DNA of 51,883 nucleotides from assembly GCA_000435195.1 (NCBI GenBank), contig FR880304.1:29610-81492 (forward strand), given 5' to 3'. The translations under genes and the position numbers were made by a program. Source of the stretch: Clostridium sp. CAG:169. GTDB lineage: Bacteria > Bacillota > Clostridia > Oscillospirales > Ruminococcaceae. Positions 16,283 to 23,087 of the stretch are shown here, in pieces. Within the stretch, counting starts at the first letter, position 1, and every line of letters starts with the position of its first letter. The notes under the pieces were generated by a model that was given only the letters and a program-made list of their open reading frames with translations, was not told the origin of the DNA and made no database searches.

Positions 16283-17890
16283 TCAGATAAATAAAATGCC
16301 TCTGTCGTCATAGACAGAAGCACCGTTGTCATTGCCGCAGCGGATCGCACGGTCAAGCGCCATGATGGTGGCGATAGCACCGTCGATCTTCTCTGTAGAT
16401 TTTTCCTTGTCAGCCTTGATATTTCCGGCTGGGTCAGTACGGATGAAGATGTTATCCATATTCCAGCGAAGCACCGGGTGGCCGCCGTGAGCGAGCTTTT
16501 GCTCAAGTGTCAGCTTCATGAGTTCCTTTGTGGGCGGGCTCATATCCTTAAAGCCCTGTCCGAAGGGCACGACAGTAAAGCCCATGTTCTCCAAGTTCTG
16601 AACCATCTGGACTGCTCCCCAGCGGTCGAATGCGATCTCGCGGATATTGAAGCGCTCGCCGAGATGCTCGATGAATTTCTCGATATAGCCATAATGGATG
16701 ACATTGCCCTCGGTGGTCTGCAGCATGCCTTCCTTTTCCCAACTGTCGTAGGGCACATGATCGCGCCTCACGCGAAGTTCCAGCGTATTCTCTGGCACCC
16801 AGAAGTATGGGAGGATCACATACTTGTCGTCTTCATCCCGTGGCGGGAACACCAGCACAAAGGAAGTAATATCCGTAGTGGAGGACAGGTCAAGACCGCC
16901 ATAGCAGACACGGCCTTCGAGGTCGTCCTCATTGACCGGAAAGGCGCAGGCGTCCCATTTATCCATTGGCATCCAGCGGACAGCCTGCTTTACCCATTGA
17001 TTAAGGCGCAGCTGCCTGAAGGAATTCTCTTCACCGGGGTTTTGCTTTGCCGATTCGCAGGCCGCTTCCACTTTGTCAATGCCGACCGTGATACCGAGAG
17101 AGGGGTTCGCCTTTTTCCACACCTCCGGATCAGTCCAGTCCTCGTCAGGTTCCGCACCGTAAATGACCGGATAGAAGGTTGGATCGACCTTCCTGCCGTC
17201 GAGGATGTCCTGCGCTTTCTGGTGGACTTCATAGCAGATGGTGTTTGTATCATTTCCGGCTGTGGTAATCAGGAAATACAGCGGCTGCATTCTGGCATCG
17301 CCGGAGCCCTTTGTCATTACATCAAAGAGTTTCCGATTCGGTTGGGTGTGAAGCTCATCGAATACCACACCGTGGATGTTAAAGCCGTGCTTACTGTAGG
17401 CCTCAGCGGAGAGAACCTGATAGAAGCTGTTGGTAGGCTCATAGATGATCCGTTTCTGGGAGGCCAGTATTTTGACGCGACGATTAAGTGCCAGACACAT
17501 CCTCACCATATCCGCAGCAACATCAAAAACGATGGTGGCCTGCTGTCTATCGGCAGCGCAGCCGTAGACTTCGGCGCGTTCCTCACCGTCACCGCAGCAA
17601 AGGAGCAGGGCGACAGCAGCGGCCAGCTCTGACTTTCCCATTTTCTTAGGAATTTCGATATAGGCCGTATTGAACTGACGGTAACCATTCGGCTTCAGGA
17701 CACCGAACAGGTCGCGGATGATCCTTTCCTGCCAGTCGATGAGCTCGAAGGGTTTTCCTGCCCACGTGCCTTTGGTGTGGGTGAGCTGCTCGATGAACAT
17801 CACAGCGAAGTCCGCCATCTGCTTGCTGTAGTGAGAAGTCTCTGCCATGAAGCGGGTCGGCTTATAGTTTTTCAGTTTTCGCATTGGCAC
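16283..17890 (-). CDS. terL: Terminase large subunit
   Basis: 535 aa packaging motor. The ATPase Walker A variant reads PKKMGKSE (about 81-88) and Walker B GVVFDELH (about 174-181), followed by the coupling motif FLITTAGND. The C-terminal RNase H-like nuclease begins at GLDLSSTTDITSF (about 315-327), with further acidic residues in EIAFDRWGAVQMV. The start is GTG at 17890, eight bases after GGAGG. The 3' end leads into the portal gene. The small subunit gene is not adjacent but lies 3.3 kb upstream, beyond a methyltransferase and small genes. Confidence 0.96.
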   Translation of the reverse strand: MPMRKLKNYKPTRFMAETSHYSKQMADFAVMFIEQLTHTKGTWAGKPFELIDWQERIIRDLFGVLKPNGYRQFNTAYIEIPKKMGKSELAAAVALLLCCGDGEERAEVYGCAADRQQATIVFDVAADMVRMCLALNRRVKILASQKRIIYEPTNSFYQVLSAEAYSKHGFNIHGVVFDELHTQPNRKLFDVMTKGSGDARMQPLYFLITTAGNDTNTICYEVHQKAQDILDGRKVDPTFYPVIYGAEPDEDWTDPEVWKKANPSLGITVGIDKVEAACESAKQNPGEENSFRQLRLNQWVKQAVRWMPMDKWDACAFPVNEDDLEGRVCYGGLDLSSTTDITSFVLVFPPRDEDDKYVILPYFWVPENTLELRVRRDHVPYDSWEKEGMLQTTEGNVIHYGYIEKFIEHLGERFNIREIAFDRWGAVQMVQNLENMGFTVVPFGQGFKDMSPPTKELMKLTLEQKLAHGGHPVLRWNMDNIFIRTDPAGNIKADKEKSTEKIDGAIATIMALDRAIRCGNDNGASVYDDRGILFI

Positions 17891-17909
17891 GGTGGCCGCC
17901 TCCTTTCAG

Positions 17910-17971
17910 AGCAAAATAAAAGACCGCCATAGCGATCTGGTATCAGTACGAGAGAAAGAGCCTTCTGGCTC
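17910..17971 (-). terminator. Terminator-like hairpins ahead of the terminase gene
   Basis: On the minus strand a GAGCC-AGAA-GGCTC hairpin (17958-17971) is followed by a second stem AGATCGC-TATG-GCGGTCT (17921-17938) leading into TTTTATTTT, the form of an intrinsic terminator. It separates the small-gene block from terminase, so transcription into the head genes would need read-through, antitermination or a local promoter. Confidence 0.65.
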
Positions 17972-18006
17972 AGTCTCCCGGAATATTCATATTCAGGGTT
18001 TAATGC

Positions 18007-18255
18007 TTAGTTGTGGTTCTCCAGCAGGATGCAAAGCGCCATCTCTGCTTCCTTACAGGTGGGATGAATGTCCCAGCCTCTGTCGTAGTTGCAAACGGTC
18101 TCGCCGTCAATCTTGATCATGAGCTTGCTGATCCTGCCGCCATTGATGCCGTAAGTTTCGCTTGGCTCATCGTAGTGCTTTACCCAGTAGTGGTACTTGG
18201 TATATTTTTCCTTGTCCTTGGCATCCGGGATGCCGATCACTCCTTCGCTCCACAT
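18007..18255 (-). CDS. Conserved phage hypothetical protein, 82 aa
   Basis: Not assigned to a function. The sequence has an aromatic-rich centre (YTKYHYWVKHYDEPSE) and a C-terminal helix with CKEAEMALCILLENHN. No catalytic motif, signal or membrane segment is visible. It starts six bases after the preceding gene's stop region with AAGGAAA before the ATG and ends before the terminator-like hairpins ahead of terminase. Confidence 0.75.
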   Translation of the reverse strand: MWSEGVIGIPDAKDKEKYTKYHYWVKHYDEPSETYGINGGRISKLMIKIDGETVCNYDRGWDIHPTCKEAEMALCILLENHN

Positions 18256-18260
18256 TTTCC

Positions 18261-18626
18261 TTACGCCTCCTTTACCGTCATCTTGAAGGCCGGGATGAGG
18301 GCGTGCTCGTCGCTTCCGAAGTGGGTGTAGCGCTCCTTGACCTTTACAATTCCGTCCAGCGTGCAGCCGAGCTCCTCAAACTTTGCAATGGTCTCGATGA
18401 GGCTTGAGAAGGTGGAGCTGATGGTGAATTCCTTTACTCCGAGCTTCCGGCAATCTTCGAGGATCGCTTCGATGTCGTAATCCCAGATGACTTCGGCGAA
18501 GTTCGGCAGGTCGTTTCCGGCTTCCTTGCTGTAAAGGTAGGCCTGTCCCAGCGTCCAATGGCATCCGATCTCTTCCCAGCGCATTCCGGGTTTCGCGTTT
18601 TCTATGGCTTCGATTGTGTACTTCAT
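18261..18626 (-). CDS. Conserved phage hypothetical protein, 121 aa
   Basis: No function recognised. The product is predicted soluble and mixed alpha/beta: MKYTIEAIENAKPGMRWEEIG, then WDYDIEAILEDCRKLGVKEFTIS and FSSLIETIAKFEELGC. An AAGGAGG site is well placed. Its 5' region, about 130 bases, is a diverged copy of the leader upstream of the gene ending at 19152, suggesting shared regulation. It sits in the block of small genes between terminase subunits. Confidence 0.75.
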   Translation of the reverse strand: MKYTIEAIENAKPGMRWEEIGCHWTLGQAYLYSKEAGNDLPNFAEVIWDYDIEAILEDCRKLGVKEFTISSTFSSLIETIAKFEELGCTLDGIVKVKERYTHFGSDEHALIPAFKMTVKEA

Positions 18627-18633
18627 GGTGGTT

Positions 18634-18775
18634 CCTCCTTGTGGTTGTTTTCCCTTTTGGTATGTACATATATCACTCTGAACGCCTGTAATAGCAAGCT
18701 ATTTATCGAAATATATGTGACAATCCTGCAGGTAGTTTTGAGGCCTAAATTGTGTAGTTTATGCCTCGCCGGTCA
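18634..18775 (-). repeat. Duplicated leader region, copy A
   Basis: Matches copy B (19828-19985) in order and content: a ribosome binding site block, GTGGTTGTT, CCTTTTGG, a TA-rich palindrome (ATGTACAT), ATCACTCTGAA, and at the far end AAATTGTGTA next to GCC. Copies flank different genes, so this is a repeated untranslated or regulatory block rather than a repeated gene. No consensus promoter is certain within it. Confidence 0.7.
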
Positions 18776-18935
18776 GAATGAAATTCACGTATTCTTTCCG
18801 GTGATCCTCAAGGTATAAAACCAGCTCGTAGAAGTCTCTCTCATAGGCCAGACGCTGTACCGTGTTCACATCGAACATATTGGTAAGACCAGTGTCCCGG
18901 ATAGCAAGGATCTGCTCCTTTACCTTTTTATCCAT
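18759..18935 (-). CDS. DUF5049-family phage protein
   Basis: 58 aa, start at the ATG at 18935 (MDKKVKEQILAIRDTG), followed by TNMFDVNTVQRLAYE and YELVLYLEDHRKEYV, the recognisable DUF5049 pattern. Function unknown; family members occur in small-gene clusters of Firmicutes phages. An upstream in-frame extension overlaps the DUF4314 gene and lacks its own ribosome site. It sits immediately downstream of DUF4314, with which it is often paired. Confidence 0.82.
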   Translation of the reverse strand: MDKKVKEQILAIRDTGLTNMFDVNTVQRLAYERDFYELVLYLEDHRKEYVNFILTGEA

Positions 18936-18936
18936 A

Positions 18937-19161
18937 TCAGTCCACCACCTTCCGCACACGGTCGATGCCGTAGATGACATTCAGGCCGGAGCCGTTGTCC
19001 CAGTTCACCATGAGGCTGCCGGTATCGTCGACTCCTGTAACGGTTCCCTTGGTGCCGATAGGCGGAGCCTGCACATCGTCCATCTGGAGAAGCTCCACGC
19101 GGGTGCCTGCCGGGTAGCGGGAGCGGAGCGCTTCAAGCTGCTCTTTCGTGATCATTCGCAT
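18937..19161 (-). CDS. DUF4314-family phage protein
   Basis: 74 aa. ITKEQLEALRSRYPAGTRVELLQM then PPIGTKGTVTGVDDTGSLMVNWDNGSGLN is the signature of DUF4314, a small beta-barrel (SH3-like) domain of unknown role. GGAGGTGGCAGC precedes the ATG. The start overlaps the end of the 222-aa gene by ten bases, so expression is probably coupled. Confidence 0.87.
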   Translation of the reverse strand: MRMITKEQLEALRSRYPAGTRVELLQMDDVQAPPIGTKGTVTGVDDTGSLMVNWDNGSGLNVIYGIDRVRKVVD

Positions 19162-19820
19162 GCTGCCACCTCCTTTTCCGGTGCGCCGTTCTTCCAGCTG
19201 GAGTTGCCAGAGAGATTCTTAAGGAGAATCTTGCGCTCTGCTTTATACTCGTTTCCGATGAAGCCAAGTCGCAGGAGGAAGCAGCGGAATGCGTACTTCT
19301 CGTTGTCAACTTCCTTCTCGGTGGCGCTGATGCGCTTCAAATCCCGGCTCATCTTGCCAAGGGATGCAATGAAGTGGGTGTAGGCCTTGACCTCGTCCGG
19401 CTCCGGCATCTCAGTAAACCAAGGGAAGCTGACTGTATCCTCTGTGACCTCGATGCCAAGGTCGTCAATGCCGAGTGCCTTTTTGATGAGGCTTTCCTTG
19501 GCTGTGAGGAGGTTGGTGAGGTTTCCGACCGCCACCTTGTCGAGCGGGAGGCTGACTGTAAGGCCGGTGGCTTCATCGTCGCTTTCGACCTCTTCGGTAT
19601 CCTCCGGTGTGAAGCCATCCGCGATCAGGCTGTGGATGATGCGCTCCAGCTTGTCTGCGTCCTCGCAGGTTACGCTGCCTTCCTTGTCGACCGTGATGTC
19701 GCCGATCTCGTAAGCGCAGGTTGGCATACGCATGTAGATCGCCTTGTCGCCGGTGAGGTTTTCGATGGCTGCGACCAATGCTTTTCTGTCGTTTCCGGTT
19801 ACGTTGTAATTTGCTTTCAT
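19152..19820 (-). CDS. Conserved phage hypothetical protein, 222 aa
   Basis: Function unknown. N-terminal half (MKANYNVTGNDRKALVAAIE, RMPTCAYEIGDITVDKEGSV) and a central TVSLPLDKVAVGNLTNLLTAKESLIKKAL block are followed by a C-terminal half with SVSFPWF-type and RKILLKNLSGNSSWKNG segments. Similar proteins are common in Clostridia phages and have been labelled virulence-related without clear support. AAAGGAGG precedes the ATG. Upstream lies the second copy of the duplicated leader. Confidence 0.78.
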   Translation of the reverse strand: MKANYNVTGNDRKALVAAIENLTGDKAIYMRMPTCAYEIGDITVDKEGSVTCEDADKLERIIHSLIADGFTPEDTEEVESDDEATGLTVSLPLDKVAVGNLTNLLTAKESLIKKALGIDDLGIEVTEDTVSFPWFTEMPEPDEVKAYTHFIASLGKMSRDLKRISATEKEVDNEKYAFRCFLLRLGFIGNEYKAERKILLKNLSGNSSWKNGAPEKEVAACE

Positions 19821-19827
19821 GAGTGTG

Positions 19828-19985
19828 TTCCTCCTTTGAAAATGTGGTTGTTGCTGTGCCTTTCGGCATGTATATACATCACTCTGAAAGCCTTATTTAT
19901 CAAGCGATTTTCGACATTTTCTGAGGTAGAAAATCGCCGAAGAATCCGGGCAGAAATTGTGTATTATACACCCGCCGTCGGAGAG
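19828..19985 (-). repeat. Duplicated leader region, copy B
   Basis: Second copy of the block described at 18634-18775, here between the ParB-methyltransferase stop and the 222-aa gene. It contains the perfect palindrome ATGTATATACAT and a separate stem GATTTTC...GAAAATC around TCGACATTTTCTGAGGTA. Similarity continues slightly into the 3' end of the preceding coding region. Confidence 0.7.
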
Positions 19986-21229
19986 GTCTCGACTTCCTTT
20001 GCCAGAGCGGAATAGAAGAGCTTTTCGCCGTTCCTTATTACATACACATTTTCCCCATCGCCGGTATCCTCCACGTAACGGCGAAGGATGACAGAGGCGT
20101 ATTTCGGATCGAGTTCCATCATGTAGCAGATGCGGTTTAACTGCTCACAGGCCATCAGTGTGGAACCGGAGCCGCCGAAGGTATCAATAACTACAGAATT
20201 TTCCTGAGAGGAGTTCTGGATGGGATAGCCCAGAAGATCAAGCGGCTTGCTGGTCGGGTGATCCTTATTGCGCTTTGGCTTATCGTAGTTCCAGATGGTG
20301 GTCTGCTTGCGGTCGGAATACCACGGGTGCTTGCCGTTTTGCAAAAAGCCGTAGAGCACAGGCTCATGTTGCCATTGATAATCGGAGCGACCGAGCACGA
20401 GGCTGTTCTTTACCCAGATACACACACCGGCGAGGTGGAAGCCTGCGTCAATGAATGCCTTTCGGGATGTGAGTCCTTCGGTATCCGCATGGAAGCAGTA
20501 AGCGGCTCCGCCTTTTTCGAGGTGGTCAGCCATGTTCTTAAAAGCTGCCAGCAGGAACTTGTAAAATTCCTCGCCCTTGAGAGAGTCGTTCTGGATCGTA
20601 AGGCCGTCCGAGGCTTTAAAGGATACGCCGTAGGGCGGATCAGTCAGGACGAGGTTTGCTTTCTTGCCGCCCATGAGTTTTTCCACATCTTCCGGCGAGG
20701 TGGCGTCGCCACACATAACACGATGCCTACCGACCGTCCATATGTCGCCGTGCTCCACGAAGGAGGTCTTCTCAAGGGCAGCAGTGAGGTCAAAGTCATC
20801 ATCGGCAATGTCCTTCTCATTCCCGGTGCCGAGCAGCTTATCCAGTTCACCGGCATCAAAGCCGAGGAGAGATAGGTCAAAGGACTGATCCTGCAGGTCA
20901 GATAATTCGACCGACAGCATTTCCTCATCCCAGCCTGCGTTAAGCGCCAGCTGATTGTCCGCAAGGATATATGCACGCTTTTGTGCTTCCGTCAGGTTCT
21001 CGGCAAAAACGCAGGGCACGGTTTCATATCCTTCCTCGCGGGCAGCCGTAATGCGACCGTGGCCGACGAGGATGTTATAATCTGCGTCAATGACCGCCGG
21101 ACTCACAAAGCCGAACTCCCTGAGAGAAGCCCGGAGCTGTGCGATCTGCTCCTTGCTATGTGTCCGGGCATTCCGGGCATAAGGCACCAGTTTATCAATA
21201 GGTACCTGTTCCAATTTCTGTGTGTTCAT
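19964..21229 (-). CDS. ParB-like domain fused to DNA N4/N6-methyltransferase
   Basis: 421 aa. Residues 1-100 are a ParB/Srx-like domain (NARTHSKEQIAQLRASLREFG, with LVGHGRITAAREEGY). The methyltransferase follows in beta-class order: catalytic DPPY at 197-200, then a target-recognition stretch, then the S-adenosylmethionine motif FGGSGST at 351-357. It should methylate adenine N6 or cytosine N4 in phage DNA, perhaps to evade host restriction or to mark packaging DNA. No cognate restriction nuclease is adjacent. It starts directly after the terminase small subunit stop (TAAATG). Confidence 0.93.
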   Translation of the reverse strand: MNTQKLEQVPIDKLVPYARNARTHSKEQIAQLRASLREFGFVSPAVIDADYNILVGHGRITAAREEGYETVPCVFAENLTEAQKRAYILADNQLALNAGWDEEMLSVELSDLQDQSFDLSLLGFDAGELDKLLGTGNEKDIADDDFDLTAALEKTSFVEHGDIWTVGRHRVMCGDATSPEDVEKLMGGKKANLVLTDPPYGVSFKASDGLTIQNDSLKGEEFYKFLLAAFKNMADHLEKGGAAYCFHADTEGLTSRKAFIDAGFHLAGVCIWVKNSLVLGRSDYQWQHEPVLYGFLQNGKHPWYSDRKQTTIWNYDKPKRNKDHPTSKPLDLLGYPIQNSSQENSVVIDTFGGSGSTLMACEQLNRICYMMELDPKYASVILRRYVEDTGDGENVYVIRNGEKLFYSALAKEVETSPTAGV

Positions 21230-21811
21230 TTACATATTCCTCCTGCTTCGAAGCAGCTGCTCCATCACGCTGTCCTGCGGGCTGCCCTCAAAGGGCTCGG
21301 TGCAGTTTTGCTTCACAATGTCATAAATCTCGTACCAGAGCAGGTTGGCCTGCTTCTGAAAGTTCATTAAAAGTTGTGTGAATGGGCTCGCAATGGCAGC
21401 GCCGGTGGTCGGGTGCTTTCCGAGCATGCCGTATTTGCTGACCGCTTCGGAGCACTGAATGTACCGGGCAAAGGCCTCAGAGTAGCTTTCGAGCAGGCGC
21501 TTGTTTACCAGCCTCTCGCAGCCACGTTCCTTGAGCCACAGCCATGTTTCCTTATAGATTTCATCTGCGCCGAGGGGCTTGCCGTCCTTCTGCAGAGCAG
21601 AGAGGTAATCGTCCGGACTTGGCATATCCATGCCTTCCAGCTCTACGCCGTCACCGATGTCGTCAACATCGAAGTCGGTCATGTCTTCTGTGAAGTCCGG
21701 CAGCTCCATACGCTTTGCAGGTGCGCCTTTCATAATTTTGTCGGCGAGGGCGTCCGGCTTGGAGCCAGCTTTGACACGCCGCCCGCCGCGATAGGTTCCG
21801 TCTTTCGCCAT
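21230..21811 (-). CDS. terS: Terminase small subunit (P27-family type)
   Basis: 193 aa DNA-recognition subunit of the packaging motor. The N-terminal basic segment MAKDGTYRGGRRVKAGSKPDAL is typical for this family, and the C-terminal helical part (ERLVNKRLLESYSEAFARYIQ, HPTTGAAIASPFTQ) matches P27-like small terminases. I choose the ATG at 21811; the longer upstream frame overlaps the HNH gene and lacks a ribosome binding site. It is separated from terL by the methyltransferase and five small genes. Confidence 0.85.
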   Translation of the reverse strand: MAKDGTYRGGRRVKAGSKPDALADKIMKGAPAKRMELPDFTEDMTDFDVDDIGDGVELEGMDMPSPDDYLSALQKDGKPLGADEIYKETWLWLKERGCERLVNKRLLESYSEAFARYIQCSEAVSKYGMLGKHPTTGAAIASPFTQLLMNFQKQANLLWYEIYDIVKQNCTEPFEGSPQDSVMEQLLRSRRNM

Positions 21812-21927
21812 GTCGATCACTTCCATTTCTGTGGTGCAGGGTTTAATACCCTGTTTGAATTGCAATTTTTGCGTAAAAGACCCCGCGCCGTTTTCCGGGG
21901 AAAAGGGTCGTAGAGATTTTGACCGCC

Positions 21928-22275
21928 CTACCGGTCGCCGCGCTCGTGGTGAATCTTCTCGTGACACGAACGGCAAAGACTCATAAGGTTGGACTCGTCA
22001 TTCGAGCCTCCCTCAGCAAGCGGCACGATGTGGTGGACTTCCTCAACCGCGACGTAGCGTCCTTCCTTTAAGCACTGCTCACAAAGCGGGTGCTTATGAA
22101 CGTAGCGGTCACGGATTCGTTTCCATGCTCTGCCGTAGCGTTTGCCGGGAGAGTAGCCGCGCTGGAACTTCTCGTAGTGCTGTTCCATGACCTTGGCGTG
22201 CTCCTCACAATAAACACCGTCCGTTAGGTGTGGGCAGCCGGGATAGCGGCACGGTCGTTGTGGTTTTCTTGGCAT
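21928..22275 (-). CDS. HNH endonuclease
   Basis: 115 aa. Zinc-binding cysteines (CRYPGC...CEEH and HPLCEQCLKEG) frame the HNH core VEEVHHIVPLAEGGSNDESNLMSLCRSCHEKIHH, with catalytic His in the HH pair, the central Asn and the final His. HNH nucleases next to terminase are known to assist cos-type packaging cleavage. The start follows an AAAGGAGG site and the late leader hairpins, so it appears to be the first gene of the late transcript. Confidence 0.93.
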   Translation of the reverse strand: MPRKPQRPCRYPGCPHLTDGVYCEEHAKVMEQHYEKFQRGYSPGKRYGRAWKRIRDRYVHKHPLCEQCLKEGRYVAVEEVHHIVPLAEGGSNDESNLMSLCRSCHEKIHHERGDR

Positions 22276-22299
22276 AAGCCGTGCCTCCTTTCAGGGCAT

Positions 22300-22351
22300 A
22301 AAGAAAGCCCTGCAGGATGTTCCCGCAAGGCTTGTGTGCTGCGCGTGCAGC
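22300..22351 (-). promoter_or_regulatory. Two tandem hairpins in the putative late-transcript leader
   Basis: On the minus strand, reading downstream from the candidate late promoter, a GCTGC-ACGC-GCAGC hairpin is followed by a 12-bp stem formed by AAGCCTTGCGGGA and CCTGCAGGGCTT, then TCTTTATG. The second resembles an intrinsic terminator with a weak U tract. Lying between promoter and first late gene, it could be an attenuator or an antitermination signal. Confidence 0.6.
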
Positions 22352-22373
22352 TGTTTCTTTATTCTTTTCGCTG

Positions 22374-22424
22374 ATTATATACTATCATAAAGGGCGGGTG
22401 GACATCTTAGGACAAAGCAGGACA
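22374..22424 (-). promoter_or_regulatory. Candidate activator-dependent late promoter with three TGTCC repeats
   Basis: The minus strand has a perfect -10 box TATAAT at 22374-22379 but no -35 consensus. In its place are three TGTCC pentamers at 22400-22404, 22410-22414 and 22420-22424, exactly 10 bases apart, hence on one face of the helix. This is the layout of a promoter needing an activator. The DUF1492 gene ends 13 bases upstream and is the obvious candidate regulator. Confidence 0.65.
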
Positions 22425-22437
22425 TTTCGGGCGCATT

Positions 22438-22866
22438 TCAAATGATAATCGGATCATCCGGAAGCGTCACATGAAGGAGCGCCTTACCGTGCCAGCGACG
22501 AATGGTGCGGGCATCTGCACAGAGCTCCATCCCGATCTGCTCCCATGTATAGTTATGGATGTAGCGGTACTTGAGTACCATGCGCTCATCGGTATCAGGG
22601 ACTGCCTCAATGACCTCCCGTATCTGTTTCTTAAGGTCTGATAGCATTTCCAGCTCACCGGCGATTTTCTTTTCCAGTGTCCACAGCTTCTCAAGCGTCC
22701 GGACAAATGGTGCTTCGGTATTACGCGATGTCTGCACGCGGCCTTTATCATATTGGATAGCCGACACGCTGCCTGCCATCTCACGCAGGTTTTGTGCTTC
22801 CATCGTGTCGGACTTGATTCTCTGATCAAGGCGGTAGGCCTGATGGAGATATTCTTTTACTGTCAT
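22438..22866 (-). CDS. DUF1492-family sigma-like late transcription regulator
   Basis: 142 aa. A helical N-terminal half (YLHQAYRLDQRIKSDTMEAQNLRE, then LEKKIAGELEMLSDLKKQIREVIE) precedes a sigma-70 region-4-like helix-turn-helix: ERMVLKYRYIHNYTWEQIGMEL with ADARTIRRWHGKALLHV. This is the DUF1492/ArpU-like arrangement of phage late regulators. Position at the junction of early and late genes, immediately before a promoter with repeat elements, supports a role in switching on packaging, head and tail genes. Regulation is inferred, not shown. Overlaps the upstream gene by ATGA. Confidence 0.85.
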   Translation of the reverse strand: MTVKEYLHQAYRLDQRIKSDTMEAQNLREMAGSVSAIQYDKGRVQTSRNTEAPFVRTLEKLWTLEKKIAGELEMLSDLKKQIREVIEAVPDTDERMVLKYRYIHNYTWEQIGMELCADARTIRRWHGKALLHVTLPDDPIII

Positions 22867-23087
22867 AAGGACTTCGCCTCCTCTCGTAGTTTTTGTATGA
22901 GATACTCGCCGTCCACACTCGTTAAGGCCTTGTACCAGCCGGAGCGGAAGAACCGTTCACACTCCATTGCATCCGACATAGCAGCTTGATTACCGGGCTT
23001 CTTTTTCAGGCGCTTCAGGGCATCCCGGTAATCCTTCACTGCCTGCAGCACGATGGCATTGGCGAGATTTTCATAAGGATCGGTCAT
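22863..23087 (-). CDS. Small conserved phage protein
   Basis: About 74 aa, mostly helical: PYENLANAIVLQAVKDYRDALKR then MECERFFRSGWYKALTSVDGEYL. Function unknown. Such proteins are regularly found just before DUF1492 regulators. I set the start at the ATG at 23087, which overlaps the SNF2 stop (TGATG); a GTG one codon earlier is also possible. Ends by ATGA overlap with the regulator gene. Confidence 0.8.
   Translation of the reverse strand: MTDPYENLANAIVLQAVKDYRDALKRLKKKPGNQAAMSDAMECERFFRSGWYKALTSVDGEYLIQKLREEAKSL

Noticed and set aside
16478..17632. Plus-strand open frame of 384 codons
   Set aside because: It lies wholly opposite the terminase large subunit, whose motifs are intact; no ribosome site and no recognisable domain, so it is an antisense shadow.
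19374..20015. Plus-strand open frame of 213 codons
   Set aside because: It covers the 222-aa gene on the other strand and the leader region; no domain or ribosome site.
21876..21905. Possible terminator between HNH and terminase small subunit
   Set aside because: Only about five GC pairs (CCCCG/CGGGG) with a large loop and a short TCTTTT; too weak to list as a feature.
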